DNA from: an uncultured Mailhella sp.
GTDB lineage: Bacteria; Desulfobacterota; Desulfovibrionia; Desulfovibrionales; Desulfovibrionaceae
Length of the DNA: 12,676 bases
Assembly: GCA_910579055.1 (NCBI GenBank)
Contig: CAJTSU010000036.1
Coordinates: 13,217 to 25,892, forward strand
Direction of reading: 5' to 3'
Part shown: positions 1 through 10,074 of the stretch, piece after piece
How the letters are laid out: the number at the start of each line of letters is the position of its first letter
How positions within the stretch are numbered: position 1 is the stretch's first letter
Notes under the pieces: model-generated
Databases searched by the model: none
What the model was told of the DNA's origin: nothing
The model's input: the letters and a program-made list of their open reading frames with translations, nothing else
Made by a program: the position numbers and the translations under genes

Positions 1-389
1 TGGCGCGCGGAGTCGCCGTCCCGGATTGCCTCCAGGGCGTCATCCAGACGCGCGGCATCCATGTTCAGGGTCAGAGGATCAATATCCACAAAAACGGGGG
101 TGGCCCCGGTTTTGGCAATGCTTTCCGCCGTGGCGACAAAGGTGAAAGGCGTGGTGAGCACAGCATCGCCGGGGCCGATGCCCCAGGCCATAAGGGCGAG
201 ATCCAGCGCCGTGGAACCGGAGGAACAACCAAGGCAGTGCTTCATTCCGGCAAAGGCGGCAAGTTTTGCCTCCAGTTCCGCCACTTCCGGGCCGAGGATG
301 TAATGGTTCCCCGCAAGCACAGCATCAAGGCGGGTGCGCAGGGTGTCTTTCATGCGGGCCTGCTGGACTCCCAAATCAACGAATTGCAT
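1..389 (-). CDS. wbpE: DegT/DnrJ/EryC1-family sugar aminotransferase, WbpE/WlbC type (N-terminal part; continues past left edge)
   Basis: Only the first 129 codons are in the window. The start is an ATG at 389 preceded by GAGGAAA. The protein opens MQFVDLGVQQARMKD, then has YILGPEVAELE (about residues 30-40), a GCSSGSTALDLAL cofactor-phosphate-binding segment (about 54-66), and GIGPGDAVLTTPFTFVATAE followed by PVFVDIDP. This pattern is typical of the PLP-dependent DegT family and closely resembles the WbpE/WlbC opening. The known WbpE reaction transfers an amino group from glutamate to the 3-keto group of UDP-2-acetamido-2-deoxy-3-keto-glucuronic acid in the cytoplasm. It lies 25 nt downstream of the matching WbpB-type dehydrogenase, and the two reactions are consecutive, so co-transcription is likely. 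The catalytic lysine lies in the missing part. Other DegT enzymes with different keto-sugars cannot be fully excluded. Confidence 0.85.
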   Translation of the reverse strand, partial: MQFVDLGVQQARMKDTLRTRLDAVLAGNHYILGPEVAELEAKLAAFAGMKHCLGCSSGSTALDLALMAWGIGPGDAVLTTPFTFVATAESIAKTGATPVFVDIDPLTLNMDAARLDDALEAIRDGDSAR

Positions 390-414
390 GGTGCTTTCCT
401 CTTTATTCGTTTTT

Positions 415-1467
415 TCAGTATTCCAGCGGCAGGGAGACGGTACGCCGGTCACGCGCGGAAATATAGGCGGCAATAAGCACTTCCAGCGATTTCAGACCCT
501 CGCGCCCGTCCGTTTCCGGCAGAGCGTCACCGCGCAGTACGTCGATGACGTTCTTGTAATAGAGCGGATGCCCGAAGCCGTAGACTGAAGTTGTCTGATA
601 GCTGGCGTTCATGATGTCCGCATCGTAGTCGCGCGGCTCGGCAAAATCCCAGAGCCGGATTTCATTGACGGCCACGCCGCCCACGCGAACAGTGCCTTTT
701 TCTCCGAGTATGGTGATGGAACCTTCCAGATTCCTGGGCCAGGTGAGCATGGTGACGGCCATGGAGCCCAGGGCTCCGCTGCGCCAGCGCACATTCATGA
801 CGCCGGAATCCTCCACTTCAATGTCGCGGGCCAGAGTGCCGGTCATGGCCTGTACGTCGGCAATGGGGCCGATCAGCCATTCCAGCAGATCAACGTAGTG
901 GCTGGCCTGATTCATGAAGGCTCCGCCGTCCATTTCCCATGTGCCGCGCCATGCGGCAGAATCATAATATTCCTGCGGCCTGGTCCAGAACACGTTGAGA
1001 TGAACCATGTGGATTTTGCCGAAACGCTTTTCATCCACCGCGCGTTTGAGCAGCTGAAGCGTGGCGTTGCGCCGGTTCTGCTTGATGACAAACAGGCGCA
1101 CGTTGGCTTCATCACAGGCTTTCACCATGGCCAGGCCATCTTGCCAGCGGGTGGCCATGGGTTTTTCCGTCATCACATGCTTGCCGTAACGAGCGGCCAG
1201 AACGGCCTGCTGCGGATGCAGGCCCGAAGGCGTGCAGATGGCTACCAGATCGCAGTCGGATTCGCGGAGCATGGTTTCATAGTCCCCGTAGCCGGAGACA
1301 TGGTATTTTTCCGCGTGTTCGGCCAGTACCCGGGGGTTCTCGTCGCAGACGGCCACCAGTTTAAGGTGTTCCGCGTGTTTTTCAATGGAACCGAAGTGGT
1401 TTTTCGATATGCGCCCGCAGCCGACCACAGCTATTTTTATGGGGCGATCCGTAATGGTGGGAAACAT
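415..1467 (-). CDS. wbpB: Gfo/Idh/MocA oxidoreductase, WbpB/WlbA-type UDP-N-acetylglucosaminuronate 3-dehydrogenase
   Basis: 350 residues, a normal length for the family. The start is an ATG at 1467 with CAGGAG upstream. Visible motifs are the nucleotide-binding GCGRIS (16-21) after a hydrophobic beta strand, EKP (101-103) with the conserved lysine, KQNRRN (129-134), and GTWEMDGGAFMNQASHYVDL (175-194) with the conserved histidine 190. The KQN-R and MNQ-SHY-DL signatures are those of WlbA/WbpB rather than of general Gfo/Idh proteins. The known WbpB/WlbA reaction oxidises C3 of UDP-GlcNAcA with NAD, giving the 3-keto-uronic acid that WbpE/WlbC then aminates. The adjacent WbpE-like gene supports this. 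The UDP-GlcNAc 6-dehydrogenase (WbpA) that would supply the substrate and the N-acetyltransferase (WbpD) are not in the window; they may lie to the left or elsewhere. Confidence 0.87.
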   Translation of the reverse strand: MFPTITDRPIKIAVVGCGRISKNHFGSIEKHAEHLKLVAVCDENPRVLAEHAEKYHVSGYGDYETMLRESDCDLVAICTPSGLHPQQAVLAARYGKHVMTEKPMATRWQDGLAMVKACDEANVRLFVIKQNRRNATLQLLKRAVDEKRFGKIHMVHLNVFWTRPQEYYDSAAWRGTWEMDGGAFMNQASHYVDLLEWLIGPIADVQAMTGTLARDIEVEDSGVMNVRWRSGALGSMAVTMLTWPRNLEGSITILGEKGTVRVGGVAVNEIRLWDFAEPRDYDADIMNASYQTTSVYGFGHPLYYKNVIDVLRGDALPETDGREGLKSLEVLIAAYISARDRRTVSLPLEY

Positions 1468-1655
1468 GGTGACTCCTGAAAGAAGGCGGGGATGTCAGGC
1501 ATATGACGGAAAGAACGATTTTTCCGCGCCGTGAAGCCTTAAGCAAAAATCGGGCCAATAAAAAATATCTTCAGGATGATTTGCCTCGTTGATACATTTT
1601 GGTATCAAAGCACATGTCGATATGAGCAACCAGCTGTGAAAACGAGGAAACGGAT
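1468..1655. promoter_or_regulatory. Divergent intergenic region
   Basis: These 188 bp separate the minus-strand wbpB start from the plus-strand glycosyltransferase start, so promoters for both directions should lie here. The stretch around 1540-1570 is A-rich. I see a ribosome-binding site at each end (CAGGAG before wbpB, GAGGAAA at 1644-1650 before the glycosyltransferase) and one perfect inverted repeat (listed separately). No -35/-10 pair with good spacing stands out in either direction. Confidence 0.5.
1589..1608. repeat. Perfect 7-bp inverted repeat, possible operator
   Basis: TTGATAC, six bases, then GTATCAA. The repeat lies about 50 bp upstream of the plus-strand glycosyltransferase start and 122 bp upstream of wbpB. 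The half-site size and its place in a divergent promoter region suit a dimeric regulator. No regulator gene is in the window, and the binding protein is unknown. Confidence 0.45.
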
Positions 1656-3503
1656 ATGCCGGGCGTCTTTATGGAAAAGCAGAGGAATGGCGGTAAACGT
1701 CTTTATCGGATTGGCGTAGTCTCCGCCATGTGGCAGCGGCTTGAACTCACAGACCTCGTTTTTTCTCACATCGCCGATATGAAGACGGCTCTCGCCCCGT
1801 TTATGGAGCTGCTGCCCGTGGTCGCGGGGTCTGAGGGGGAAGAAAGCCGGGCTGTGGCGGAAAGGAACGGTTTCAGCTATACAGAGGTGGAAAACCTGCC
1901 GCTGGGGGCAAAGTGGAACGCGGCGCTGTCTCTGCTGCGCGATCAGGATGTGGACGGCGTGGTGATCCTTGGCTCTGACGATTTGTTGAATGAGCGCTTT
2001 TTTCATGTGCTCAAAGAAAGCCTGGATGAAGGCTGCCTGCTGGCCGGGCTGGATACGTTTTTTGTTCTCGAAAGCCGGAGCGGAAGATTGATGGAATGGC
2101 TGGGCTATTTGCCTCCCCGTGAAGGCGAGAGCATCGGCGCGGGGCGCTTTCTGCATCGGGAGCTTCTGGAGCGGCTGAACTGGCATTTGTGGGAGGATGG
2201 ATTGAATGCCGGCCTGGATGCGAGCATGTGGCGGCTGCTGCGGGCTGACGCGGATCGCCGCGGGCACTCTTTTACAAGCAGAACACTAAACTGCCGGAAG
2301 GAAGGCATCGTTCTTGTGGATGTAAAAAGCTCAATCCAGATTAATGGGCTGGAGAACCTGGCTCTCTCATCGGGACGTGTCCGTATGGTTGGGGCGCCGC
2401 GGCAATTTCTGGAAAAAAGTTACCCGCGGAAACTTGTAGAAAAAATTTTGTCTCAAGCCCCTGCGGCCGCTGATCTGCCTGATCTCACCATTGATACTCT
2501 GAGTGTGTTTCCTCCCTGTGATACAGGTAAAGTCCCGGTGTATGTTCTTCTTCCTTGCATACCTGATGGCGTGGCGGAGTTTGCCGCGCATCAGCTTGTC
2601 TCGTTGCTGGGCTGGCTGCGCACACGCGGAGAGCAGCTGGAGCTGTGGGTGGAAACCCCCGCAGGATTTTTGCACAACATTGATTACGGTTTGATTGGGC
2701 AGGACATGCGGACGATATCCGATGGCATGCTCAACCTGCCCCCGCAAATGCGTAAGATGGTGATATGCGGGGGCTGGAGCAGCATGAGCACTCCTGCAAG
2801 TATTGTACGACGCCTGCGTCGTGTATTTCCCTCTCTTCATGTTACGGCTGATCTGCGTTTTTCGGGCCAGGAGGAGGCAAAACTTCTGGCCTCTCTGGCT
2901 GACGCTGTCCTCCCCGGCCCTGAAACGCCGGAGGCATACGGCCCTCCCATGACGCTATGTACGCTGGATCGTCATATACCGTTTATAGATTTTGTTTTGC
3001 GCGATCATGCGGTAGCATTCATGGAACACGAAGACGCAATGAAAGATGTCATGGATATTGTGGGGGCATGCGCGAGAGATAAAGCCTGGAAAAGTGCCGG
3101 AGGAACCTTGTATCTTTCTTTTTTTGCCACTCTATCAGATATTGCACGGCAATGGGGAATCCAGACCTGCAAAAGCGTAAATATGCAGATGCTCTATCGT
3201 ATCTTTAAAGTGTGCATTGTGCCCCCGCGCTGTCATAATCCCGGCATATGCGCGGAAATTCTTGCTGCCGGTACGCCCTTGTTGTGTCATGTTGAACTGG
3301 CCCTCAGCATGGGGCTTGGTGAGGAAGATGGCGTACTGGCGTTCTCTTCGTGGGAAGAAGCGCTTTATCTGACGTCTCGTCTTTGCACGAAACAGAGATT
3401 CTGGGAGCAAATGGCGGAAAGAGCCTGGAAAACGGGAGAGCAATTGATACAGGCAAGTGAAACCGCCTATGCGGGGCGTTGGGACAGGAAAAGGGAGGGG
3501 TAA
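1656..3503 (+). CDS. Large two-domain glycosyltransferase-like protein
   Basis: 615 residues. The start is an ATG at 1656 preceded by GAGGAAA at 5-nt spacing; the ATG at codon 6 has no such site. The N-terminal part (about 16-260) resembles a GT-A nucleotide-sugar fold: a YRIGVVSAM beta strand, the LGAKWNAAL segment (83-91), then VVILGSDDLL with GSDD (106-109) in the position of a DXD metal/nucleotide-binding motif. The C-terminal part ends with EILAAGTPLL (534-543), the phrase typical of the donor-binding region in GT-B (GT4-like) enzymes. I infer two transferase-like domains in one chain, adding residues to the surface glycan in the cytoplasm. There are no membrane spans or signal peptide. 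It points away from wbpB and converges on asnB. The acceptor and sugar cannot be told. The middle region (about 270-400) matches nothing I recognise. Confidence 0.6.
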   Translation: MPGVFMEKQRNGGKRLYRIGVVSAMWQRLELTDLVFSHIADMKTALAPFMELLPVVAGSEGEESRAVAERNGFSYTEVENLPLGAKWNAALSLLRDQDVDGVVILGSDDLLNERFFHVLKESLDEGCLLAGLDTFFVLESRSGRLMEWLGYLPPREGESIGAGRFLHRELLERLNWHLWEDGLNAGLDASMWRLLRADADRRGHSFTSRTLNCRKEGIVLVDVKSSIQINGLENLALSSGRVRMVGAPRQFLEKSYPRKLVEKILSQAPAAADLPDLTIDTLSVFPPCDTGKVPVYVLLPCIPDGVAEFAAHQLVSLLGWLRTRGEQLELWVETPAGFLHNIDYGLIGQDMRTISDGMLNLPPQMRKMVICGGWSSMSTPASIVRRLRRVFPSLHVTADLRFSGQEEAKLLASLADAVLPGPETPEAYGPPMTLCTLDRHIPFIDFVLRDHAVAFMEHEDAMKDVMDIVGACARDKAWKSAGGTLYLSFFATLSDIARQWGIQTCKSVNMQMLYRIFKVCIVPPRCHNPGICAEILAAGTPLLCHVELALSMGLGEEDGVLAFSSWEEALYLTSRLCTKQRFWEQMAERAWKTGEQLIQASETAYAGRWDRKREG

Positions 3504-3591
3504 AGGCTTTTTAAGTCGATAATGTCAGCCTTCTGAAGGTTGCTGTATAAAGAAAAAATTTTTTGAAGAGATGGATGTTGAGCTTTTTTAT

Positions 3592-5463
3592 CTATGGTAA
3601 ATAGCTTTTCAACCAGTTCTCAAAGCTGAGCAAAGACCAAATCAGAAGTCTTTTATTCTTTTTTCCATCTAGGTGATACTGAATATTGCGTCTGACTACA
3701 TTGGCATCAAGGTACTCATATAAGCGGGCGTTGTTGGAGAGGAGTAATTTTTGCACGTAAGAAATGCTGTCGCCTTTGAACCATGAGGCATCTGGTGCGC
3801 TAAAACCTTGTTTTTGCGCATCGGCCATTGATTGCGGGATATAGCGCCGCATGGTTTCACGCAATAAATATTTTCCATCTCGGGTTTTGCTGAAGTACGT
3901 CTTTTGTTTTGCTGCATCATTTTCATCAATACGCAACATATTTTCCAAATTATGAAGTTTCATACGCACAGGCAGACGCATGGCAAAGTCTACTAAATCA
4001 TTGTCCAGAAATGGCACACGGGTTTCCAGCCCGTGGGCCATGGAAAGCTTGTCTTCTACGATAAGCAGCCCATGCAGGAAAGTTTTGGCTTCAAAGTACA
4101 GCGACATATTAATATATGCTTCAATTGATTGCGGAGCGGCTTTATCATGAAGTATGCTGCTGAAAAGATCTCTGGTTCGGACGTGTCGCGTTTCCTGCGC
4201 AAGAGGAGAGAACAGTTGGCGCAATTCGGCGTCCGGCAGTAATCGTTGCCAAAAACCGTAGTATTTGTCGATATAGTCATCAAAGTTTTTTGCCCCGGTC
4301 GTGTGGTAATAGCGCCAGGGATAACCACCGAAGAGCTCATCACCGCCAGTTCCGGCCATGACTACCTTGACGAATTTGGCGGCAAGATTGGCTATGCAGT
4401 AGTTGGGATAACTTTGGCCCACGCGCGGCTCTTCAATGTGCCAGACCACATGGGGTAGGACACGCTCCATGTCGCCGGCCTTGAGAACCATTTCGTAATG
4501 TTCGGTCTTGTACAGATACGACATGAATTCGGCGCTCTCCCGTTCATCGTAGGAAAGTTCCAGTCCTGATGCCGAGTTGAGATCAAAGCCACATGTAAAA
4601 GTTTTGATGTAGGGAAAATTTTGAGCAGCAAGAGCTGTTATAGATCCGGAGTCCATGCCGCCGGAAAGGTAGCTTCCGATTTCCACATCACTGACGAGCT
4701 GCCGCTTGATAGCCTGCTGGAAAAGCCTGTCAAGTTCTTCACAGCAGGATGTGACATCGGTAATTGCTGGGTCTTCTTGGAAATTGTAGTCCCAATAACG
4801 GGCTATGTTCAGATGTTGACAGCCTTGCAAAGGCAGATAGGCGTGACTGCCAGGAGGGAAAATGGTTACCCCTTGAAGCAATGTCTTTTGGGAAATGATA
4901 TTTTGAAAGGTAAAATATTCTACCAGGCCAGGCGCATCTAGCTTTGCTGAAAAGTGAGGATGTGTTAAAAAAGCTTTATGCTCTGAGGCAAAAAGGAAAG
5001 TAGAGCCGCAAAAAGTATAGTAAAGAGGTTTGATGCCGTATCGATCTCGCGCCAGGAAAAGCTGTCGGCGCTTATAGTCTGCAATGGCAAATGCAAACAT
5101 GCCGTTGAAGCGTGCTACGCAGGCGTGTCCCCACTGGGCATAAGCCCGCAGGATCACTTCCGTATCCGTACGGCTGCGGAAAATGTGGCCAAGACGTTGC
5201 AATTCCGTCCTGAGTTCTTTGAAGTTATAAATTTCGCCGTTATAGGTAATGCTGAAAAAGCCGTCCTCGGTACTCATGGGTTGGTCGCCGTCGTGGCTCA
5301 AATCCAGAATGGACAGGCGGCAATGTCCCAGGCCAACTGGGCCGGCGATTTTTATCCCCTGTCCGTCTGGCCCCCGGTGGGCAATGGTCTGCACCATGCG
5401 CTGCAATTCACTTTCGTGAATCGGACGACCATCTGTTTCGATAATGCCACAGATACCGCACAT
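3592..5463 (-). CDS. asnB: AsnB-type glutamine-hydrolysing asparagine synthetase/amidotransferase
   Basis: 623 residues starting MCGICGII. Cys2 is the glutamine-hydrolysing nucleophile, exposed when the Met is removed, so the start must be the ATG at 5463. A very purine-rich ribosome-binding site (5465-5480, GGAGG at 5-nt spacing) agrees. A longer frame to 5517 adds 18 residues, lacks a ribosome-binding site and would bury the nucleophile. The Ntn glutaminase domain shows HRGPDG (29-34), R49, NGEIYN (75-80) and D100. The synthetase domain shows the ATP-pyrophosphatase loop SGGMDSGS (267-274), then GTGGDELFGGY and RVPFLDNDLVDFA. The family moves ammonia through a tunnel to an acyl-adenylate, making asparagine or, in many polysaccharide clusters, an amide on another carboxylate. 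As the last gene of a glycan operon, it may amidate a uronic acid; this is inference. Ordinary asparagine synthesis remains possible. Confidence 0.88.
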   Translation of the reverse strand: MCGICGIIETDGRPIHESELQRMVQTIAHRGPDGQGIKIAGPVGLGHCRLSILDLSHDGDQPMSTEDGFFSITYNGEIYNFKELRTELQRLGHIFRSRTDTEVILRAYAQWGHACVARFNGMFAFAIADYKRRQLFLARDRYGIKPLYYTFCGSTFLFASEHKAFLTHPHFSAKLDAPGLVEYFTFQNIISQKTLLQGVTIFPPGSHAYLPLQGCQHLNIARYWDYNFQEDPAITDVTSCCEELDRLFQQAIKRQLVSDVEIGSYLSGGMDSGSITALAAQNFPYIKTFTCGFDLNSASGLELSYDERESAEFMSYLYKTEHYEMVLKAGDMERVLPHVVWHIEEPRVGQSYPNYCIANLAAKFVKVVMAGTGGDELFGGYPWRYYHTTGAKNFDDYIDKYYGFWQRLLPDAELRQLFSPLAQETRHVRTRDLFSSILHDKAAPQSIEAYINMSLYFEAKTFLHGLLIVEDKLSMAHGLETRVPFLDNDLVDFAMRLPVRMKLHNLENMLRIDENDAAKQKTYFSKTRDGKYLLRETMRRYIPQSMADAQKQGFSAPDASWFKGDSISYVQKLLLSNNARLYEYLDANVVRRNIQYHLDGKKNKRLLIWSLLSFENWLKSYLP

Positions 5464-5561
5464 GTCCTCCTCCCCCTCCCGCAGGATTGCTTTGAAGGTA
5501 ATTTTTGGCCGGGACATGATGTTCCGACCAGGCTGAGCGTCACAGATATTTCAGTCTGAAT

Positions 5562-6588
<1,027 letters not shown>

Positions 6589-6589
<1 letters not shown>

Positions 6590-7689
6590 TACAGGCACTC
6601 CTTTAAAGAGAGAAAAACTTTTTCCTGTGTTTCCTGTGTCATGCCGTGATACATGGGCAAAGCCAGCGTTCGCGCGAACGCGGCCTCACTGTGGGGAAAC
6701 GTGCCGCACAAACGGCAGGCGGGTGATTGATAGGCCGGGTGGTGATGCAGGGCGTAGGTGCCGATTTGTACTTCAATGCTTTTGGCATGCATTTTTTGCA
6801 TGATCTCGTCGCGCCGATCGAGACGAATGGAGTATGTCTGCCATGAATGTTCACCTCGCTCGGAAACTGTCGGAAGCCCGACTCCGGGCAGGGAGGCAAA
6901 CATGTCGTTATAAAGAGCTGCCTGCGCGCGGCGCTCCGTGAGCAGCATATCTATGTCCTGCATCTGGCCCAGGCCGACCGCGGCCTGTATGTCAGACAGC
7001 TTGTAATTGCTGCCCATGCGTTCGAACCGGATGCTCTTTCGCGCGGCGGAACCGTCACTCATGCCGAAATGCTTGAAAGAATTCATCCATTCCGCCCACA
7101 GGCCGTTTGAAGTGGTAATCATGCCGCCTTCACCGGTGGTGATGAATTTGCGCGGATGCAGAGAAAATACCGAAATATCGGCAAAGCTGCCCACTTTGGC
7201 GTCGTTCCAGGCCGCCCCGATGGAACAGGCCGCGTCTTCAATGATGTATATCTCTCTGTTTTTTTTCAGCTTGTTCAGCCAGTGGTAATCCAGCGGATTG
7301 CCGAAGAGGGAAACCGGACATATGGCCCTGGTCCGGGGGGACAGGGCCGCTTCCACTGCGCTGCGGCTGATAAGCTGGGTATCCTCTTCAATATCCACAA
7401 TGACCGGGGTTCCGCCGGTCATGGCCACGGCGCTGGCCGTGGCGGGATAGGTATAGTCCGGCACAATGACTTCATCACCGGGGCCGACCCCCACGGCTCT
7501 CAAGGCCAGTTCCAGACCTGTGGTGCAGGAGCTTGTCGCAATGGCGTAGGGCGCTCCGACATAGGCGGCGAAGATGCGCTCCAGCTCATGAGCCGTAGGG
7601 CCTTCAGTCAGATAGCCGGAATCCAGCACCGCGGCCACCCGAGCCTTGATGGCCTCAGTCATGTATGGTTTGATAAGCGGTATGATCAT
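6589..7689 (-). CDS. DegT/DnrJ/EryC1/StrS-family sugar aminotransferase (second, complete)
   Basis: 366 residues, full length for the family. The start is an ATG at 7689 with a GGAG upstream. Seen motifs: GYLTEGPTAHELE (25-37), the cofactor-phosphate segment SSCTTGLE (53-60), GVGPGDEVIVPDYTYPATA (67-85), EDAACSIG (151-158) with the pyridine-nitrogen-binding aspartate, and FSLHPRKFITTGEGG with the probable PLP-binding Lys181. The family transfers an amino group from glutamate to a keto sugar nucleotide. It is distinct from the WbpE-like gene at the left edge, so the cluster would make two amino sugars or aminate two positions. It starts 6 nt after the radical SAM gene and its stop overlaps the methyltransferase start, so these three are translated as a block. 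The keto-sugar substrate cannot be decided from the sequence. Confidence 0.88.
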
Positions 7690-7695
7690 CGTGTG

Positions 7696-8595
7696 TTAGT
7701 CTCCGTTTCGTGTGTACAGGCGTCCGATAAGATGCTCGGGAAGGTAAAATGCCTTCCAGTGTTCGCAGGCGGCACATGGATACATATCTTCGAGCGCGTT
7801 TTGCTCATGCGCGTCGCGCAGGCGCTGATATGCGTCGCAGTTCCAGGCGGTTTCGATGCCGTTGGAGACATTGGCGAAGACTTCGCCCCGGCGTTGACGC
7901 TGCCAGTCATGATTACAGATGGCGACGTCGCCATTCCACAGAATGACCATATCCTCGACAACTTTTTTACAGGGACGCCGCCCTGTCGTGATATCCTGAT
8001 ATTCCCGCAAGCTGCCCGGATGGCCGTTGGCTGAATGTTCGGCATAAATCCGCACCCGATCCACCCTGCGGCACCAGAAAGATACAAAGGCATCCATGCC
8101 GGGCTTGTGAAGGGGCGTTTCCACGGCTGAAACCTGTACAGTCATGGGACTGTTTTCTTTTTCGCGCAATTCCAAAAAGTGCAGAATATTGGCCATGGTC
8201 GCGGCATAATCGGCTCCCCGGCGTGAAGCCTCATACAGCGCCGGGTCAATGGTATCCAGAGAGAAAGAAATGAAGTCGACTCCGCAGTCAAGCAGCTTCC
8301 GGGTGTTTTCTTCGTCCAGCAATGTGCCGTTCGTGGTAAACTGTATGGGGCCGATATCTTTTTTACGAGCGTAGGCGATTATTTTCCACCAGTCTGGATG
8401 CAGCAAACTTTCACCGCGAAAGAAAGGCACCAGTGTCACGGGAAGATGATCGGCCATTTCATCAAGAAGATGCAGTGCCAAGGCTGTATCCATGCTGCCG
8501 AGAAATCCGCCCATATTATGCCTCGGACAGAATGAACAGGAAATATTGCAGCGATTGGTCAATTCAAGAGTGATTCGTTTGGGAAAAGTATGCAT
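7696..8595 (-). CDS. Radical SAM/SPASM-domain protein
   Basis: 299 residues from the ATG at 8595, which has AAGGA 10 nt upstream and places the radical SAM core directly at the N-terminus. An in-frame ATG at 8697 would add 34 residues without homology-like features and has only a weak ribosome-binding site. The cluster-binding CxxxCxxC is CNISCSFC (Cys16, Cys20, Cys23), followed by FRGES (59-63) in the place of the SAM-binding GGE-like motif and by FTTNGTLL (86-93). The C-terminal cysteines C209, C227 (in NGDVAIC), C253, C274 and C277 fit a SPASM or reduced SPASM domain holding an extra Fe-S cluster. Family members carry out radical chemistry on peptides, sugars or cofactors. Placed just before a keto-sugar aminotransferase, a role in sugar-nucleotide modification is plausible but unproven. 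It would work anaerobically, fitting a strict anaerobe host. Confidence 0.82.
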   Translation of the reverse strand: MHTFPKRITLELTNRCNISCSFCPRHNMGGFLGSMDTALALHLLDEMADHLPVTLVPFFRGESLLHPDWWKIIAYARKKDIGPIQFTTNGTLLDEENTRKLLDCGVDFISFSLDTIDPALYEASRRGADYAATMANILHFLELREKENSPMTVQVSAVETPLHKPGMDAFVSFWCRRVDRVRIYAEHSANGHPGSLREYQDITTGRRPCKKVVEDMVILWNGDVAICNHDWQRQRRGEVFANVSNGIETAWNCDAYQRLRDAHEQNALEDMYPCAACEHWKAFYLPEHLIGRLYTRNGD

Positions 8596-8716
8596 TATAT
8601 CAAAATCCTTAAAAAGTGCGGAAAAGACTGCCCGTGCTCTCTGCGGGCAGAGATCCGGCAACACGGAGGGAGGACGAAAGAAGTGCCTGCATGACATGTT
8701 GCCGGATTTTGAAACG

Positions 8717-9991
8717 CTAAGAATTTTTTTTCAGCCAGCGCAGCAAGGAAAGCAGGAGCTGTGGCTTGTCTGAAATGTACAGGGCATCATGACCGAATGC
8801 CTTGATATACCGGGTGACCATGCTGTGAAATTCTTCGTCCGAAAGGCCCCAGCCCCGAAAGTAGTTGATATTTTCCGGCTGACAGAGTGTACCCGAAAAC
8901 ATTTCTCCACGTGCCATATCGGCCAGTCTCTGGCCGATATGTTCGACGCTCCAATGCGCATTGACGTAGGCTCTCGCTTGGTCGCCCAGTGTGTGGGTAT
9001 ACTCCACGTCATTCAACAGACGACGCATCCCCGGCAGTGGATCGCCGTTGTGGAAGATTTCGCAGGGAGGAGGGGGCAGAGCCGAACCCTGCATGGTATC
9101 CCGGATATCCGGCAGGCTGCCGATGAGGGTTGGTTTGCCAAAATGTGCTGCTTCAGTGCCAAGGCCTGCGAGAAGAGAGTCAGAGTACAGTTCGTCTATC
9201 ACGAAAGAGCAGCGGGCCAGATTTTCCAGAACTACGGCATTGGGAACCCCTTTCAGCTCCAGGTATTCGAACTGCTGCCCTTCTTTTTTGAGCGTTTCAA
9301 CCGCTGCTCTGATGCGGGAGGTTCCCTTGTACGGACTGCTGGGGGCGTGTAGAACAAGAGGAGACTCTGGACGAATTGGTTTAACATTGCCGATAGGCTT
9401 CAGAAAAGGGATGCCTACACCGAGAAACGGAACAAACGGCCTGGTTAAAAACTGTGACGTAGGCGGATGGGACACAACATAATCACAGTGTTGCTCAAGG
9501 AACCGTACCCGGTTGAAAACCGTCTGCGTTTGCCGGAGGATACCCTCCAGACTTAATTCCAGAGAGTTTCCCTGCATCCATTGCGGTCGGCCTTCCGAAC
9601 CGAGGAAAAACATGATTACTCTTTTGCCGTTCCGTTTGAGTAGCGGTAAATCTGAATAATCAGGAAAAATTGTCCTCCATCCATTAAAAATGAATACATC
9701 ATATTTGCCTAATAAATCTTGGAACAGGAGTTCCAAGCTTTTTTGATATTCATTAATAAGTAAAGCTACTTTTTCCTTTCCACGTGCTGTTTTCAGCTTT
9801 TCCTGAATGGTCAGGAAATTGTTAAAAATAGGATTGGAATTTACTGGATGCTTATAAGAAAAAGAGTGTTTGTCGAATAGATACAAATCCGTTTCAAAGC
9901 CATGTTGCTGGAGACAATGTGTAATACCACACATCATTCCGGCAATTTCTTTGACACCTACAAAAACTTTTGGAAGTAAAGATAAGGGCAT
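8717..9991 (-). CDS. GT-B-fold glycosyltransferase (GT4-like)
   Basis: 424 residues. The start is an ATG at 9991; the ribosome-binding site is weak (GAGAA). The C-terminal half shows HAPSSPYKGT (215-224), similar to the start of the donor domain in glycan glycosyltransferases. It then shows VIDELYSD (264-271) and LGTEAAHFGKPTLI (277-290), in which the Glu and the GKP turn match the usual donor-sugar-binding segment. The N-terminal half (1-200) would be the acceptor domain, with FIFNGWRTIFPDY near residue 105. There is no signal peptide or membrane span. It lies 83 nt after wbpG and about 120 nt before the radical SAM start used here, within the same-direction gene series. It probably adds one residue to the lipid-linked glycan; sugar and linkage are unknown. 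Eight A residues just before the stop could slip but would change only the last few residues. Confidence 0.72.
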   Translation of the reverse strand: MPLSLLPKVFVGVKEIAGMMCGITHCLQQHGFETDLYLFDKHSFSYKHPVNSNPIFNNFLTIQEKLKTARGKEKVALLINEYQKSLELLFQDLLGKYDVFIFNGWRTIFPDYSDLPLLKRNGKRVIMFFLGSEGRPQWMQGNSLELSLEGILRQTQTVFNRVRFLEQHCDYVVSHPPTSQFLTRPFVPFLGVGIPFLKPIGNVKPIRPESPLVLHAPSSPYKGTSRIRAAVETLKKEGQQFEYLELKGVPNAVVLENLARCSFVIDELYSDSLLAGLGTEAAHFGKPTLIGSLPDIRDTMQGSALPPPPCEIFHNGDPLPGMRRLLNDVEYTHTLGDQARAYVNAHWSVEHIGQRLADMARGEMFSGTLCQPENINYFRGWGLSDEEFHSMVTRYIKAFGHDALYISDKPQLLLSLLRWLKKNS

Positions 9992-10074
9992 GTTATAATT
10001 CTCGTTGGAGTGAAATGTATAGATACTTTTTGAAGATACAAAGTTAAAACATAAATTATATCATTTTTGAAATG

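Noticed and set aside
3504..3591. Terminator between the convergent genes (CCTTCTGAAGG region plus A6T6 tract)
   Set aside because: The stem is only four pairs with a three-base loop and is not followed directly by a T-run in either direction.
5464..5517. Longer asnB start adding 18 residues
   Set aside because: AsnB needs the Cys directly after the initiator Met; the ATG at 5463 has a very strong ribosome-binding site, the upstream ATG has none.
8596..8697. Longer start of the radical SAM gene
   Set aside because: The extra 34 residues show no family-like features and the upstream ATG has only a weak ribosome-binding site; the radical SAM core begins right after the ATG at 8595. Not fully excluded.
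8724..8731. Run of eight A/T bases at the end of the GT-B gene as a second phase-variable site
   Set aside because: Slippage would change only the last few residues, so an on/off effect is not expected.
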